Source: Nonomuraea typhae
Lineage (GTDB): Bacteria; Actinomycetota; Actinomycetes; Streptosporangiales; Streptosporangiaceae
Direction of reading: 5' to 3'
DNA: 64,000 nucleotides
Assembly (NCBI RefSeq): GCF_009760925.1
Contig: NZ_VRLV01000004.1
Coordinates: 2,308-66,307 of the forward strand
Below are positions 56,983 through 64,000 of this stretch, piece after piece (within the stretch, counting starts at the first letter, position 1; each line of letters begins with the position of its first letter). Made by a program: the position numbers and the translations under genes. The notes beneath the pieces are model-generated. The model saw only the letters and a list, made by a program, of their open reading frames with translations, ran no database searches and was not told the DNA's origin.

Positions 56983-57896
56983 CCGCCACCCTCGACCGGG
57001 CCGCCGTGCCGCGACTGGACGACGCCGACCTCTCCCTCATGCTGGAGATCCGGGCGTTCGAGCTGAAACTGCTCGACCTGTTCGCGCGCGGGCAGCTCAA
57101 CGGCACCACCCACACCTGCCTCGGCCAGGAGTACGTGCCGGTCGCCCTGCGCACCCTCCTGGCCCCGGGCGACCACGTCTTCAGCAACCACCGCGGCCAC
57201 GGCCACTACCTGGCCCGCTTCGCCGACTTCGGCGGCCTGCTGGCCGAGATCATGGGCCGCGAGGGCGCCGTCTGCGGCGGCGTGGGCGGCAGCCAGCACA
57301 TCCGCCGCGACGGCTACCTGTCCACCGGCGTCCAGGGCGAGAGCCTGCCGGTCGCCGCCGGCGTCGCCCTCCACCTCAAGCGCGCCGGGAACGGCTCGCT
57401 CGCCTGCGTCTACGTGGGCGACGGCACCTTCGGCGAAGGCGCCGTCTACGAGGCGCTCAACATCATCGCCCTGTGGCGCCTGCCCGTCCTGGTCGTGGTG
57501 GAGAACAACGGCATCGCCCAATCCACCCCGCTGGAGACCCACATGGCCGGCAGCATCGCCGGCCGTGCCGCCGCCTTCGGCATCGACCACACGCTGCTGA
57601 CCGGCTTCGACCTGCCCGCCATCCGGGCCGCCCTCGAACCCCTGGCAGACCGGGTTCGGCAGGGCGTGCCGCTGGTCGCCGAGTTCGTCACCCAGCGCGT
57701 CGGGCCGCACAGCAAGGGCGACGACACCCGGACGGCGCAAGCCGTACGGGACGTGCGCGAGGCCGATTGGCACGCGGTGTACGGCGGCGCGCACCCCGCG
57801 CAGTTCGACGACCTGGAGCGGGCCGCCCGGGACCGCATCGACGCCATCGCCGGCGAGGTCACCGCCCGGCCGCCGTCCAGGTGGGCCGGGCCATGA
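56979..57896 (+). CDS. Thiamine-dependent 2-oxoacid dehydrogenase E1 alpha-like subunit
   Basis: 305 residues; ATG overlaps the upstream stop. The thiamine-diphosphate motif begins VGDGTFGEG (about 147) and ends VENNGIAQS. GTTHTCLGQEYVPV, NHRGHGHYLA and CGGVGGSQHI match pyruvate/acetoin-dehydrogenase E1alpha; the common GGSMH is GGSQH here. It is shorter than many E1alpha chains. With the next two genes it forms an E1-E2 system without an E3. In a biosynthetic cluster it likely makes an activated acyl group from a 2-oxoacid or a ketose phosphate. Confidence 0.9.
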   Translation: MTATLDRAAVPRLDDADLSLMLEIRAFELKLLDLFARGQLNGTTHTCLGQEYVPVALRTLLAPGDHVFSNHRGHGHYLARFADFGGLLAEIMGREGAVCGGVGGSQHIRRDGYLSTGVQGESLPVAAGVALHLKRAGNGSLACVYVGDGTFGEGAVYEALNIIALWRLPVLVVVENNGIAQSTPLETHMAGSIAGRAAAFGIDHTLLTGFDLPAIRAALEPLADRVRQGVPLVAEFVTQRVGPHSKGDDTRTAQAVRDVREADWHAVYGGAHPAQFDDLERAARDRIDAIAGEVTARPPSRWAGP

Positions 57897-58858
57897 GAGT
57901 CGCCGAGGACCTCAACGCCACCCTGCACACCCTGATGGCCGGCCGTCAGGACCTGTACCTGCTCGGCGAGGACGTGCTCGATCCCTACGGCGGCGCCTTC
58001 AAGGTCACCCGCGGCCTGTCCACCCGCTTCCCCGGCCGCGTGCTGACCACGCCGATCAGCGAGAGCGCGATCACCGGCGTCGCCTCCGGCCTGGCCCTGT
58101 GCGGCGACAGCGCGATCGTGGAGATCATGTTCGGCGACTTCGCCGCGCTCGCCTTCGACCAGCTGCTCAACTTCGCCTCGAAGTCGGTCTCCATGTACGG
58201 CTCGCGCGTCCCCATGCGCATGATCGTGCGCTGCCCGGTGGGCGGCGGCCGCGGCTACGGGCCCACCCACAGCCAGAGCCTGCAGAAGCACTTCGTCGGC
58301 ATCCCGGGGCTGGCCCTGTACGAGATGTCGCACCTCCACGACAACCTGGCCGTCTTCGAGGAGATGCTGGCCAGGGAAGAACCCTGCGTCCTGTTCGAGG
58401 ACAAAGTCCTCTACACCCGCCCGATGCACGGCGTCGAGGCGCCCTTCACCGTCGAGAACACCGGCGGCGTCGCCCGCGTCTTCCTCGACGAGCGGCCCGA
58501 CTGCGTGATCGTCGCGCCCGGCGGGATGGCCCACCGGGCCCTGGCGGCCATGCGCTCCCTGCTCCTGGAAGAGGAGATCGTCTGCACGCTGCTGGTCCCC
58601 TCGCGGCTGTACCCCTTCGACGTGGACGTGCCTTCCGCACCGCACGTCTTCGTCGCCGAGGAGAGCACCGCGGGCGGCACCTGGGGCGCCGAGGTCGCCC
58701 AGGCCGTCCACCGCGCGCACTGGGGCCGCCTGGCCGGCCCGGTGACGCTCATCCACTCCGCGGACTCCGTCATCCCCACCGCTGCCCACCTGGAACGCGA
58801 GGTGGTCGTGGACGAGGCCGTCATCCATCGCGCCATCAGAGAGGTCATCCGTGGCTGA
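57893..58858 (+). CDS. Thiamine-dependent 2-oxoacid dehydrogenase E1 beta-like subunit
   Basis: 321 residues; ATG overlaps the E1alpha stop (ATGA). Features: LGEDVLDPYGGAFKVTRGL, TPISESAITGVASGLAL (Glu that contacts thiamine), EIMFGDFAALAFDQLLN, GPTHSQSLQKHF with the conserved His, and a C-terminal transketolase domain (FVAEESTAGGTWGAEV). It completes the heterotetrameric E1. E2 begins 8 bases before its stop. Confidence 0.9.
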   Translation: MRVAEDLNATLHTLMAGRQDLYLLGEDVLDPYGGAFKVTRGLSTRFPGRVLTTPISESAITGVASGLALCGDSAIVEIMFGDFAALAFDQLLNFASKSVSMYGSRVPMRMIVRCPVGGGRGYGPTHSQSLQKHFVGIPGLALYEMSHLHDNLAVFEEMLAREEPCVLFEDKVLYTRPMHGVEAPFTVENTGGVARVFLDERPDCVIVAPGGMAHRALAAMRSLLLEEEIVCTLLVPSRLYPFDVDVPSAPHVFVAEESTAGGTWGAEVAQAVHRAHWGRLAGPVTLIHSADSVIPTAAHLEREVVVDEAVIHRAIREVIRG

Positions 58859-59888
58859 GCTGCGTGTGCCCAAGCTGAACAACAACGACACCGAGTACCT
58901 GCTGGTCGAATGGCTCGTCCCCGACGGCACGCCGGTGCACGAGGACGACGCGGTCGTGCTCGTCGAGACCTCCAAGGCCACCGAGGAACTGCCCGCCGAC
59001 GCCACCGGCGTGCTGCGCCACGTGGTCAAGGCCGGGGCCTGGTGCCGCCCCGACGAGGTCATCGCCACCGTCGGCGACGACGCCCCCGTCGTCGTCGAGG
59101 ACACTCCGGCGCCGAGCGAGGGGCCGCTCGTCACCGCCCCCGCCCAGGCGATCATCGACGCGCACGGCATCACCCCCGAGCAGGTCGCCGCGCTCGGCGT
59201 CCGGCTGGTACGGCGGGCCGACGTCGAACGCCTGGTGGCCGGGGCGAAGCTGCGTGAGCTGCCCCGCGTGCAACGCGCCGTCGCGCGGGCCGTCGAGGTG
59301 TCCCACCAGACGATCCCGGCCGCCTACGTGGCGGTCCGCATGGACCTGGGCCCCGCCCTGGAGCGGGCGAAGGCGCTGACCAAGGAGGTCAGGCGGCCGG
59401 TGGGCGTGGCCGAGGTGTTCGTGCAGGCGGTCGCCGGGCTGCACGACGAGTTCCCGCTGTTCTTCGCCGCCCTCCAGGGCAACCACGCGGTCCTGTCCGA
59501 GACGCCCGACATCGGGGTGACGGTGGACCTGGGGGAGGGGCTGTACGTGCCGGTGGTGCACGACGCGGCCGGCCGTACGCTCAAGGACGTCGCCGTGACG
59601 CTCATGAAGCATCGCCTGGCCGCCACCACCGGCGAGTTCAAGGAGTCCGACCTCAGCGGCGCCAACTTCGTCGTCACCCTGCACACCGAGGGCGAGGTGG
59701 AGATGGCGATCCCGTTCGTCTTCCCGGGGACCGCCTGCGCGCTGGCCGTGACCGCGCCGGCCGACGAGGGGTCCGCGCTGATCGGGCTGGCCTACGACCA
59801 CCGGCTGATCAACGGCAGGGACGCCTCGCTCTTCCTGGCCGCGCTCCGGACGGCCGTGGCGCAGTGGAACGGCGGGGCAGTGGTTTAG
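58851..59888 (+). CDS. Lipoyl-dependent acyltransferase (E2-like), altered active site
   Basis: 345 residues. N-terminal lipoyl domain (about 1-80) with lipoyl-Lys in VETSKATEE; a short, degenerate subunit-binding segment (about 100-125, without the usual GTGxxGR); acyltransferase domain (about 135-345). The canonical DHRxxDG is DHRLING, so Asp is Asn while His is kept. It could transfer the acyl group from lipoate to a carrier protein rather than to CoA. That acceptor is inferred. GTG at 58851 lies inside the E1beta gene. Last gene of operon C, followed by a strong hairpin. Confidence 0.88.
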   Translation: MAELRVPKLNNNDTEYLLVEWLVPDGTPVHEDDAVVLVETSKATEELPADATGVLRHVVKAGAWCRPDEVIATVGDDAPVVVEDTPAPSEGPLVTAPAQAIIDAHGITPEQVAALGVRLVRRADVERLVAGAKLRELPRVQRAVARAVEVSHQTIPAAYVAVRMDLGPALERAKALTKEVRRPVGVAEVFVQAVAGLHDEFPLFFAALQGNHAVLSETPDIGVTVDLGEGLYVPVVHDAAGRTLKDVAVTLMKHRLAATTGEFKESDLSGANFVVTLHTEGEVEMAIPFVFPGTACALAVTAPADEGSALIGLAYDHRLINGRDASLFLAALRTAVAQWNGGAVV

Positions 59889-59891
59889 AGA

Positions 59892-59921
59892 CCTCCGGGC
59901 CCAGGGGTTCGGGCCCGGAGG
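59892..59921. terminator. Bidirectional terminator at the cluster's right edge
   Basis: Perfect 11-bp arms CCTCCGGGCCC (59892-59902) and its complement (59911-59921) around an 8-base loop, between the E2 stop and the convergent nagZ stop. Confidence 0.8.
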
Positions 59922-59929
59922 GCCGGCGC

Positions 59930-61348
59930 TCAGGCGGTGAGGAGTTCGACCGCCGCCTGAGCGTTGGCCCGGGCCGCGCCGTACGTGGCGATGTAGGCGG
60001 CGCTCTCGGGGCGCCAGATCGGCAGGCCCATCTCGATCACGGTGGTGTCGGGGCGGGCGGTGACCAGCATCGTGACCAGGCGGCGGCTGGCCGAGTGGCG
60101 GTGCGCGTCCTTGACCACGACGATGAGGGATCGGCCGCTGGCGCGTTCCAAAAGGGTCTTCGCGTCCGCGTCCTCGGGCTTCAGCCTGATCGTTTCCGCT
60201 TCGGGCAGTTCCAGGCCCCAGGGCACGTCGCCGACCGCGATCGTGGGCGGCGTGTCGATCTCGACCACCAGCGGGTCGGAGAGCGGGTTGGGGGAGCCGG
60301 TCAGGCGCACCGCCCGGCGGGCGGCGGCCAGGCCGATCACGGTGGGGTCGGCGGCGGCAGCCGTACCGGTGCCGAACCACGTGCGCAGGGCTTCCACGCG
60401 GGCGGCGGCCTCCTCCAGCCGTTCGGCCGGGACGGTCGCGGCGATCTCGGCGATGACCTGCTGGACGGCCGTGTAGTCGGGGATCGGCCCGAGGCAGAGC
60501 AGGTCGGCGCCGGCGATCAGCGAGCGGGCGGCGCCACCGGCCAGCCCCACGCTCTTGGTGATCGCGTGCATGTCCAGGGCGTCGGAGACGACTGCGCCGT
60601 CGAAGCCGAGCTCGTTCCTGAGCAGGCCGGTCAGCGCGGCGGGCGACAGGGTCGCCGGGGTCTGGCCGGTCAGCGCGGGCACGGCCACGTGCGCGGTCAT
60701 GACGGACTTGGCGCCGGCCTGGATGGCGGCGCGGAACGGCACCAGCTCCCGCTCGCGCAGCACGTCCAGCGTGACGTCCACGACCGGGATGGCCAGGTGG
60801 GAGTCCACCTGGGTGGCGCCGTGGCCGGGGAAGTGCTTGACGCAGGCGGCCACGTTGACCGACTGCAGGCCGCGCACGGCGGCCACGGTGTGCCGGGCCA
60901 CCAGCGCGGTGTCGTTGCCGAACGAGCGGGTGCCGACGACGGGGTTGTCGTCGGCGGTGTTGACGTCGGCGTCCGGAGCCATGTCCAGGTTGATCCCGCA
61001 GGCCGCGAGTTCCGACCCGATCGCCCGGTAGACGCGGTGGGTCAGCTCGACGTCGTCCACCGCGCCCAGCGCCGCGTTGCCCGGGTACGGGCTGCCGACG
61101 TGGTAGGCCAGGCGGGTGACGTCGCCGCCCTCCTCGTCCAGGGAGATGACCGGCTCACCGGCCGCCCGCAGGCTGCCGGTCAGCTCCGCCACCTGGGCGG
61201 GGTTGGCGACGTTGAAGCCGAAGAGCGTGACGCCCCCGAGGCCGTGCTCCAGCTCCCTCAGCACCCAGTCGGGCGCCGTGGTTCCCTGGAAGGCGACGAG
61301 CAGTGTGCCGGCCGCGAGGCGGCGCAGCCCCCGATCACTCTGACTCAT
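59930..61348 (-). CDS. nagZ: Second GH3 beta-N-acetylglucosaminidase (DasD/NagZ type)
   Basis: 472 residues. SLDEEGGDVTRL, VKHFPGHGATQVDSH and FDGAVVSDALDMHAI give the GH3 catalytic residues. No signal peptide. It follows a binding protein and two permeases on the same strand, the order of Streptomyces dasABC-dasD, so it probably hydrolyses imported chitobiose-type sugars. It resembles the nagZ at 38666 but is clearly diverged. The two flank the biosynthetic cluster. Confidence 0.88.
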   Translation of the reverse strand: MSQSDRGLRRLAAGTLLVAFQGTTAPDWVLRELEHGLGGVTLFGFNVANPAQVAELTGSLRAAGEPVISLDEEGGDVTRLAYHVGSPYPGNAALGAVDDVELTHRVYRAIGSELAACGINLDMAPDADVNTADDNPVVGTRSFGNDTALVARHTVAAVRGLQSVNVAACVKHFPGHGATQVDSHLAIPVVDVTLDVLRERELVPFRAAIQAGAKSVMTAHVAVPALTGQTPATLSPAALTGLLRNELGFDGAVVSDALDMHAITKSVGLAGGAARSLIAGADLLCLGPIPDYTAVQQVIAEIAATVPAERLEEAAARVEALRTWFGTGTAAAADPTVIGLAAARRAVRLTGSPNPLSDPLVVEIDTPPTIAVGDVPWGLELPEAETIRLKPEDADAKTLLERASGRSLIVVVKDAHRHSASRRLVTMLVTARPDTTVIEMGLPIWRPESAAYIATYGAARANAQAAVELLTA

Positions 61349-61422
61349 AACTCCTCATCACGAGGTTGGAAGCTCGCGCCGCGGCCTTTCCGGCGGGCGG
61401 CGCGAGCCGCTTGCGGGGTGCT

Positions 61423-62274
61423 CTAGCCCTTGACGGCGCCGGCTACGAGGCCGGAGACCATGCGGCGCTGCACCAGCAGGAAGAAGATCAGGACCGGGAT
61501 CGTCATCAGCGTCGACGCGGCCATGATGCCGCCCCAGTCCGTCGAGCGCTGCCCGACGAAGAACGACAGCGCCCTGGGCATCGTGAACTTGCTGGAGTCC
61601 TCGATGAGCGTGAGCGCGAAGACGAACTCGTTCCAGGCCGTGATGAACGAGAAGATGCTCGTGGCCACCAGGCCCGGCGCGACCAGCGGGAACAACACCC
61701 GCCAGAAGGTGGTGAACCGGCTGGCGCCGTCGATCCAGGAGGCTTCTTCCAGTTCCTTCGGGACGGCGGCCACGAAGGTGCGCAGCATCCAGACGGAGAA
61801 CGGCAGCGTCAGGCCGACGTTGATGACGATGAGGCCGAGCAGCTCGTTGTACAGGCCCATCTGGCGCACGTTGAGGAAGAGCGGGATGAGCAGCGCCTCG
61901 GACGGCACCATCTGCACGATCAGCAGCAGGATGAGGAAGCTCGTCCGGAAGCGGAACCGGAAGCGCGCGACCGCGGTGGCGGCCAGCAGCGCGAACACGG
62001 CGCCGATGACGATCGTGCTCACCGACACGATCGCGCTGTTCATCATGTAGGTCCAGATGGAGTTGCCGTTGATGCCCTTGGTGAAGGCGCGCTCGACGTG
62101 CTCGAGCGTCGGCGGCATCGGGAACGGGATGAACTCCGTGGTGTAGATCTGGTCGTTGGGCTTGAAGGCCGCCGAGACCATCCAGTAGACCGGGAAGATC
62201 GCGAACAGGAAGACGGCGATGCCGGCCGCGTTGAGCCCGACCTTGCCGAGCTTCTTCCGGGTCTTGGCGTTCAT
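61423..62274 (-). CDS. Sugar ABC transporter permease (DasC/MalG type)
   Basis: 283 residues with six membrane helices. The EAA loop LEEASWIDGASRFTTFWRVLFP (near residue 180) contacts an ATPase, which is not encoded here. ATG at 62274 overlaps the stop of the companion permease (ATGA). Linkage to nagZ suggests uptake of GlcNAc oligomers. Confidence 0.88.
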   Translation of the reverse strand: MNAKTRKKLGKVGLNAAGIAVFLFAIFPVYWMVSAAFKPNDQIYTTEFIPFPMPPTLEHVERAFTKGINGNSIWTYMMNSAIVSVSTIVIGAVFALLAATAVARFRFRFRTSFLILLLIVQMVPSEALLIPLFLNVRQMGLYNELLGLIVINVGLTLPFSVWMLRTFVAAVPKELEEASWIDGASRFTTFWRVLFPLVAPGLVATSIFSFITAWNEFVFALTLIEDSSKFTMPRALSFFVGQRSTDWGGIMAASTLMTIPVLIFFLLVQRRMVSGLVAGAVKG

Positions 62275-63293
62275 CGGACGTCCTCCGTCTTCACGATCTG
62301 CCGCACGTACACGAACGTGATCAGCAACAGGATCACGGTCAGCACGACGGCGATGGCCGAACCCAGGCCCATGTCGGGCGGCGGGTTGAAGGCCTCGATG
62401 TAGCTCCACACCGAGAAGTTGAAGGCTTCACGGGGCATGTTGGTGCCGCCGGCCAGGATGAACAGCTGGGTGAAGACCTTGAAGTCCCAGATGATGGAGA
62501 GCACGACCAGCACCGAGAAGACCGGTCGCAGCAGCGGGAAGGTGATCTTCCTGAAGGTCTGGAAGGCGGTGGACCCGTCCACTCGCGCGGCCTCGTACAG
62601 CTCGCTCGGGATGCTCTTCAGGCCGGCCAGGATCGAGACCCCGATGAAGGGGAACGAGGCCCAGACGACGGTCAGGATGAGCACGAGGTAGATGTCGGTC
62701 GGGTCGTTCAGCCACGGCACGCCGCTCCAGTCGGAGCGGCCGAAGACCAGGTTGGACAACCAGTCCGGCAGCAGGTTGAGCGTCCAGTTCACCACGCCGG
62801 AGTCGGCGTCGAACAGCCACTTCCACACGACGGCGGCCGAGGTCGGCGGGACCGCCCAGGCGGCCATGGTGCCCACGATGACCGTGGTGGACATCTTCGG
62901 GCCGAGCTTGTGCAGCAGCAGCCCGACGAGCGTGCCGAGGATCAGCGTCAGCGCCACCGTGATGACGGCGAAGAGCAGCGTGTTGCGTACGGCGACGCCG
63001 AACAGGTCCGATTGCAGCGCCGCGGTGTAGTTGTCGGCGCCGACGAACTCCGCGGGCAGCGGGTTCTTCGGCCGGATCTGCCGCAGCCCGACCTTGCGGA
63101 AGGACATGTCGACCATCTGGTACAGCGGGTAGAGCAGCAGCACCGCGATGACCAATAGGCCGGGCAGGAGCAGGGCATAAGGGACAAACCGCGGAGGTAG
63201 TCCGCTGGACCGGCGCGGCGGCTTCTTGGCACGCCGCGCCGAGGCGGAGGCGCGGTGGCCTCCGCCTCGGGCGATGGTTGACGTATCAGTCAT
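62271..63293 (-). CDS. Sugar ABC transporter permease (DasB/MalF type)
   Basis: 340 residues. A basic 35-residue cytoplasmic N-terminus precedes six helices; the EAA loop is YEAARVDGSTAFQTFRKITFP. It begins 3 bases after the binding-protein stop at 63296 and overlaps the next permease by 4 bases. Confidence 0.88.
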   Translation of the reverse strand: MTDTSTIARGGGHRASASARRAKKPPRRSSGLPPRFVPYALLLPGLLVIAVLLLYPLYQMVDMSFRKVGLRQIRPKNPLPAEFVGADNYTAALQSDLFGVAVRNTLLFAVITVALTLILGTLVGLLLHKLGPKMSTTVIVGTMAAWAVPPTSAAVVWKWLFDADSGVVNWTLNLLPDWLSNLVFGRSDWSGVPWLNDPTDIYLVLILTVVWASFPFIGVSILAGLKSIPSELYEAARVDGSTAFQTFRKITFPLLRPVFSVLVVLSIIWDFKVFTQLFILAGGTNMPREAFNFSVWSYIEAFNPPPDMGLGSAIAVVLTVILLLITFVYVRQIVKTEDVR

Positions 63294-63295
63294 CG

Positions 63296-64000
63296 CTACT
63301 GCTGGTTGAGGATGGACTCGAGCTCGGTGTTGGCCGCGGCCAGAGCCTCGTCCACGCTGGCCTCACCCTTGATCACCTTGCGGGCCGCGTTCTGCAGCAC
63401 CGCCTTGGTGTCGTTGGCCTCCGCCCAGTTGGGGCTGGCCGGGAAGCCCTTGGCGACCGCGAAGGTGTCGGTGAACGCCTTCTGCGCGGGGTCCATGCCG
63501 AGCTTGGCCAGGGCCTCGGGGTAAAGCGGGAGCAGGCCCTCCGAGGTGGCGTAGAGGGTGCCGAACTCCTTGCCGGCCGCGACCTTGATGTATTCGGCCG
63601 CGAGCTCGGGGTTCTTGCTGTCCTTCCAGATGGCGATGTCGTTGCCGCCCTGGAAGGCCGGGGCCGGGCCGCTGCCGTCCTTGTTGGGCAGCGAGAAGAA
63701 GGCCATCTTCGACTCGTCGATCTTGCCCTTGCTCTGCTCCTTGACCTGGCTGATGTCCCAGCCACCGGTCACGTACATGCCGACCTTGCCGGCGGCGAAG
63801 CGCTGGGAGATCTCGATCGAGTTGAGGTTGAGGCGGGCCTTGCCGGACACGCCGTTCTTGGCGACGAGGTCCGTGTAGAAGGTGAAGCCCTCCTTGAAGC
63901 CCGGGTCGGTGAGCTTGCCGACCCACTTGCCGCCCTCGGAGGCGGCGAAGTCGCCGCCGGCCGACCAGACGAAGGGCGAGAGGGACATGTTGGCGTCGGA
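63296..64000 (-). CDS. ABC transporter sugar-binding protein, 3' part only
   Basis: The last 234 residues of an extracellular solute-binding protein (family 1); the start lies beyond the window. Visible are YVTGGWDISQ and FQGGNDIAIWKDSKNPELAAEYIKV, typical of CUT1 sugar-binding proteins, and a C-terminal VLQNAARKVIKGEASVDEALAAANTELE. First gene of the das-like importer operon. Confidence 0.88.
   Translation of the reverse strand, partial: SDANMSLSPFVWSAGGDFAASEGGKWVGKLTDPGFKEGFTFYTDLVAKNGVSGKARLNLNSIEISQRFAAGKVGMYVTGGWDISQVKEQSKGKIDESKMAFFSLPNKDGSGPAPAFQGGNDIAIWKDSKNPELAAEYIKVAAGKEFGTLYATSEGLLPLYPEALAKLGMDPAQKAFTDTFAVAKGFPASPNWAEANDTKAVLQNAARKVIKGEASVDEALAAANTELESILNQQ

Overview
This window is chromosomal DNA from a high-GC filamentous actinomycete. 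The order osaC, osaA, osaB, ftsK, rodZ-like, rimO, pgsA, cinA, clgR is the one I know from Streptomyces and relatives. Gene density, GTG starts, frequent 4-base stop/start overlaps and rare TTA codons fit the same group. A Streptosporangiales-type host such as Nonomuraea is plausible, but I cannot prove the genus. I see no rRNA, tRNA, CRISPR array, insertion sequence or phage gene.

Layout. (1) 0.7-13.6 kb: a hexuronate/aldarate catabolic regulon with uronate dehydrogenase, glucarate dehydratase, a DapA-family 5-dehydro-4-deoxyglucarate dehydratase, ketoglutarate-semialdehyde dehydrogenase, a sugar ABC importer and an IclR regulator. Four 16-bp operator-like sites (RTTCA-N6-TGRAY) lie at its promoters. 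Inside it, at 5-7.3 kb, a PLP decarboxylase faces a secreted intradiol dioxygenase carrying a carbohydrate-binding module. (2) 13.6-17.5 kb: a LacI-controlled sugar-acid locus (enolase-superfamily dehydratase, NAD-dependent epimerase/dehydrogenase, galM) with two identical operators. (3) 17.5-32.5 kb: the conserved osmoadaptation and cell-division block. (4) 32.5-38.6 kb: nei, a TetR/MFS pair, an Rrf2 regulator, a membrane/EEP-phosphatase fusion and a ROK regulator. (5) 38.7-40.2 kb: nagZ. (6) 40.3-59.9 kb: a biosynthetic gene cluster. (7) 59.9-64 kb: a second nagZ with a das-type ABC importer cut by the window end.

The cluster is the most interesting part. Operon A (+) encodes a C-A-PCP-reductase NRPS, an MFS exporter, a methyltransferase, a kynurenine 3-monooxygenase homologue, an unknown protein, a degenerate PIG-L/methyltransferase fusion and a PIG-L deacetylase. 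Operon B (-) encodes a free carrier protein, a free condensation domain and an N,N-dimethylformamidase-like protein. Operon C (+) encodes an acyl-AMP ligase, a condensation-PCP didomain and a complete 2-oxoacid-dehydrogenase-like E1alpha/E1beta/E2 set. This suggests acyl units are supplied by both an AMP ligase and a thiamine/lipoyl system, joined to the amino acid selected by the NRPS, and released reductively. I do not recognise it as a described cluster.

The two promoter regions of the cluster share a 15-bp near-palindrome (AGGAAAGTTTMCTAA). The first copy also faces nagZ, next to the ROK gene, so cluster expression may be tied to amino-sugar status. Six TTA codons in five cluster genes suggest additional bldA control.
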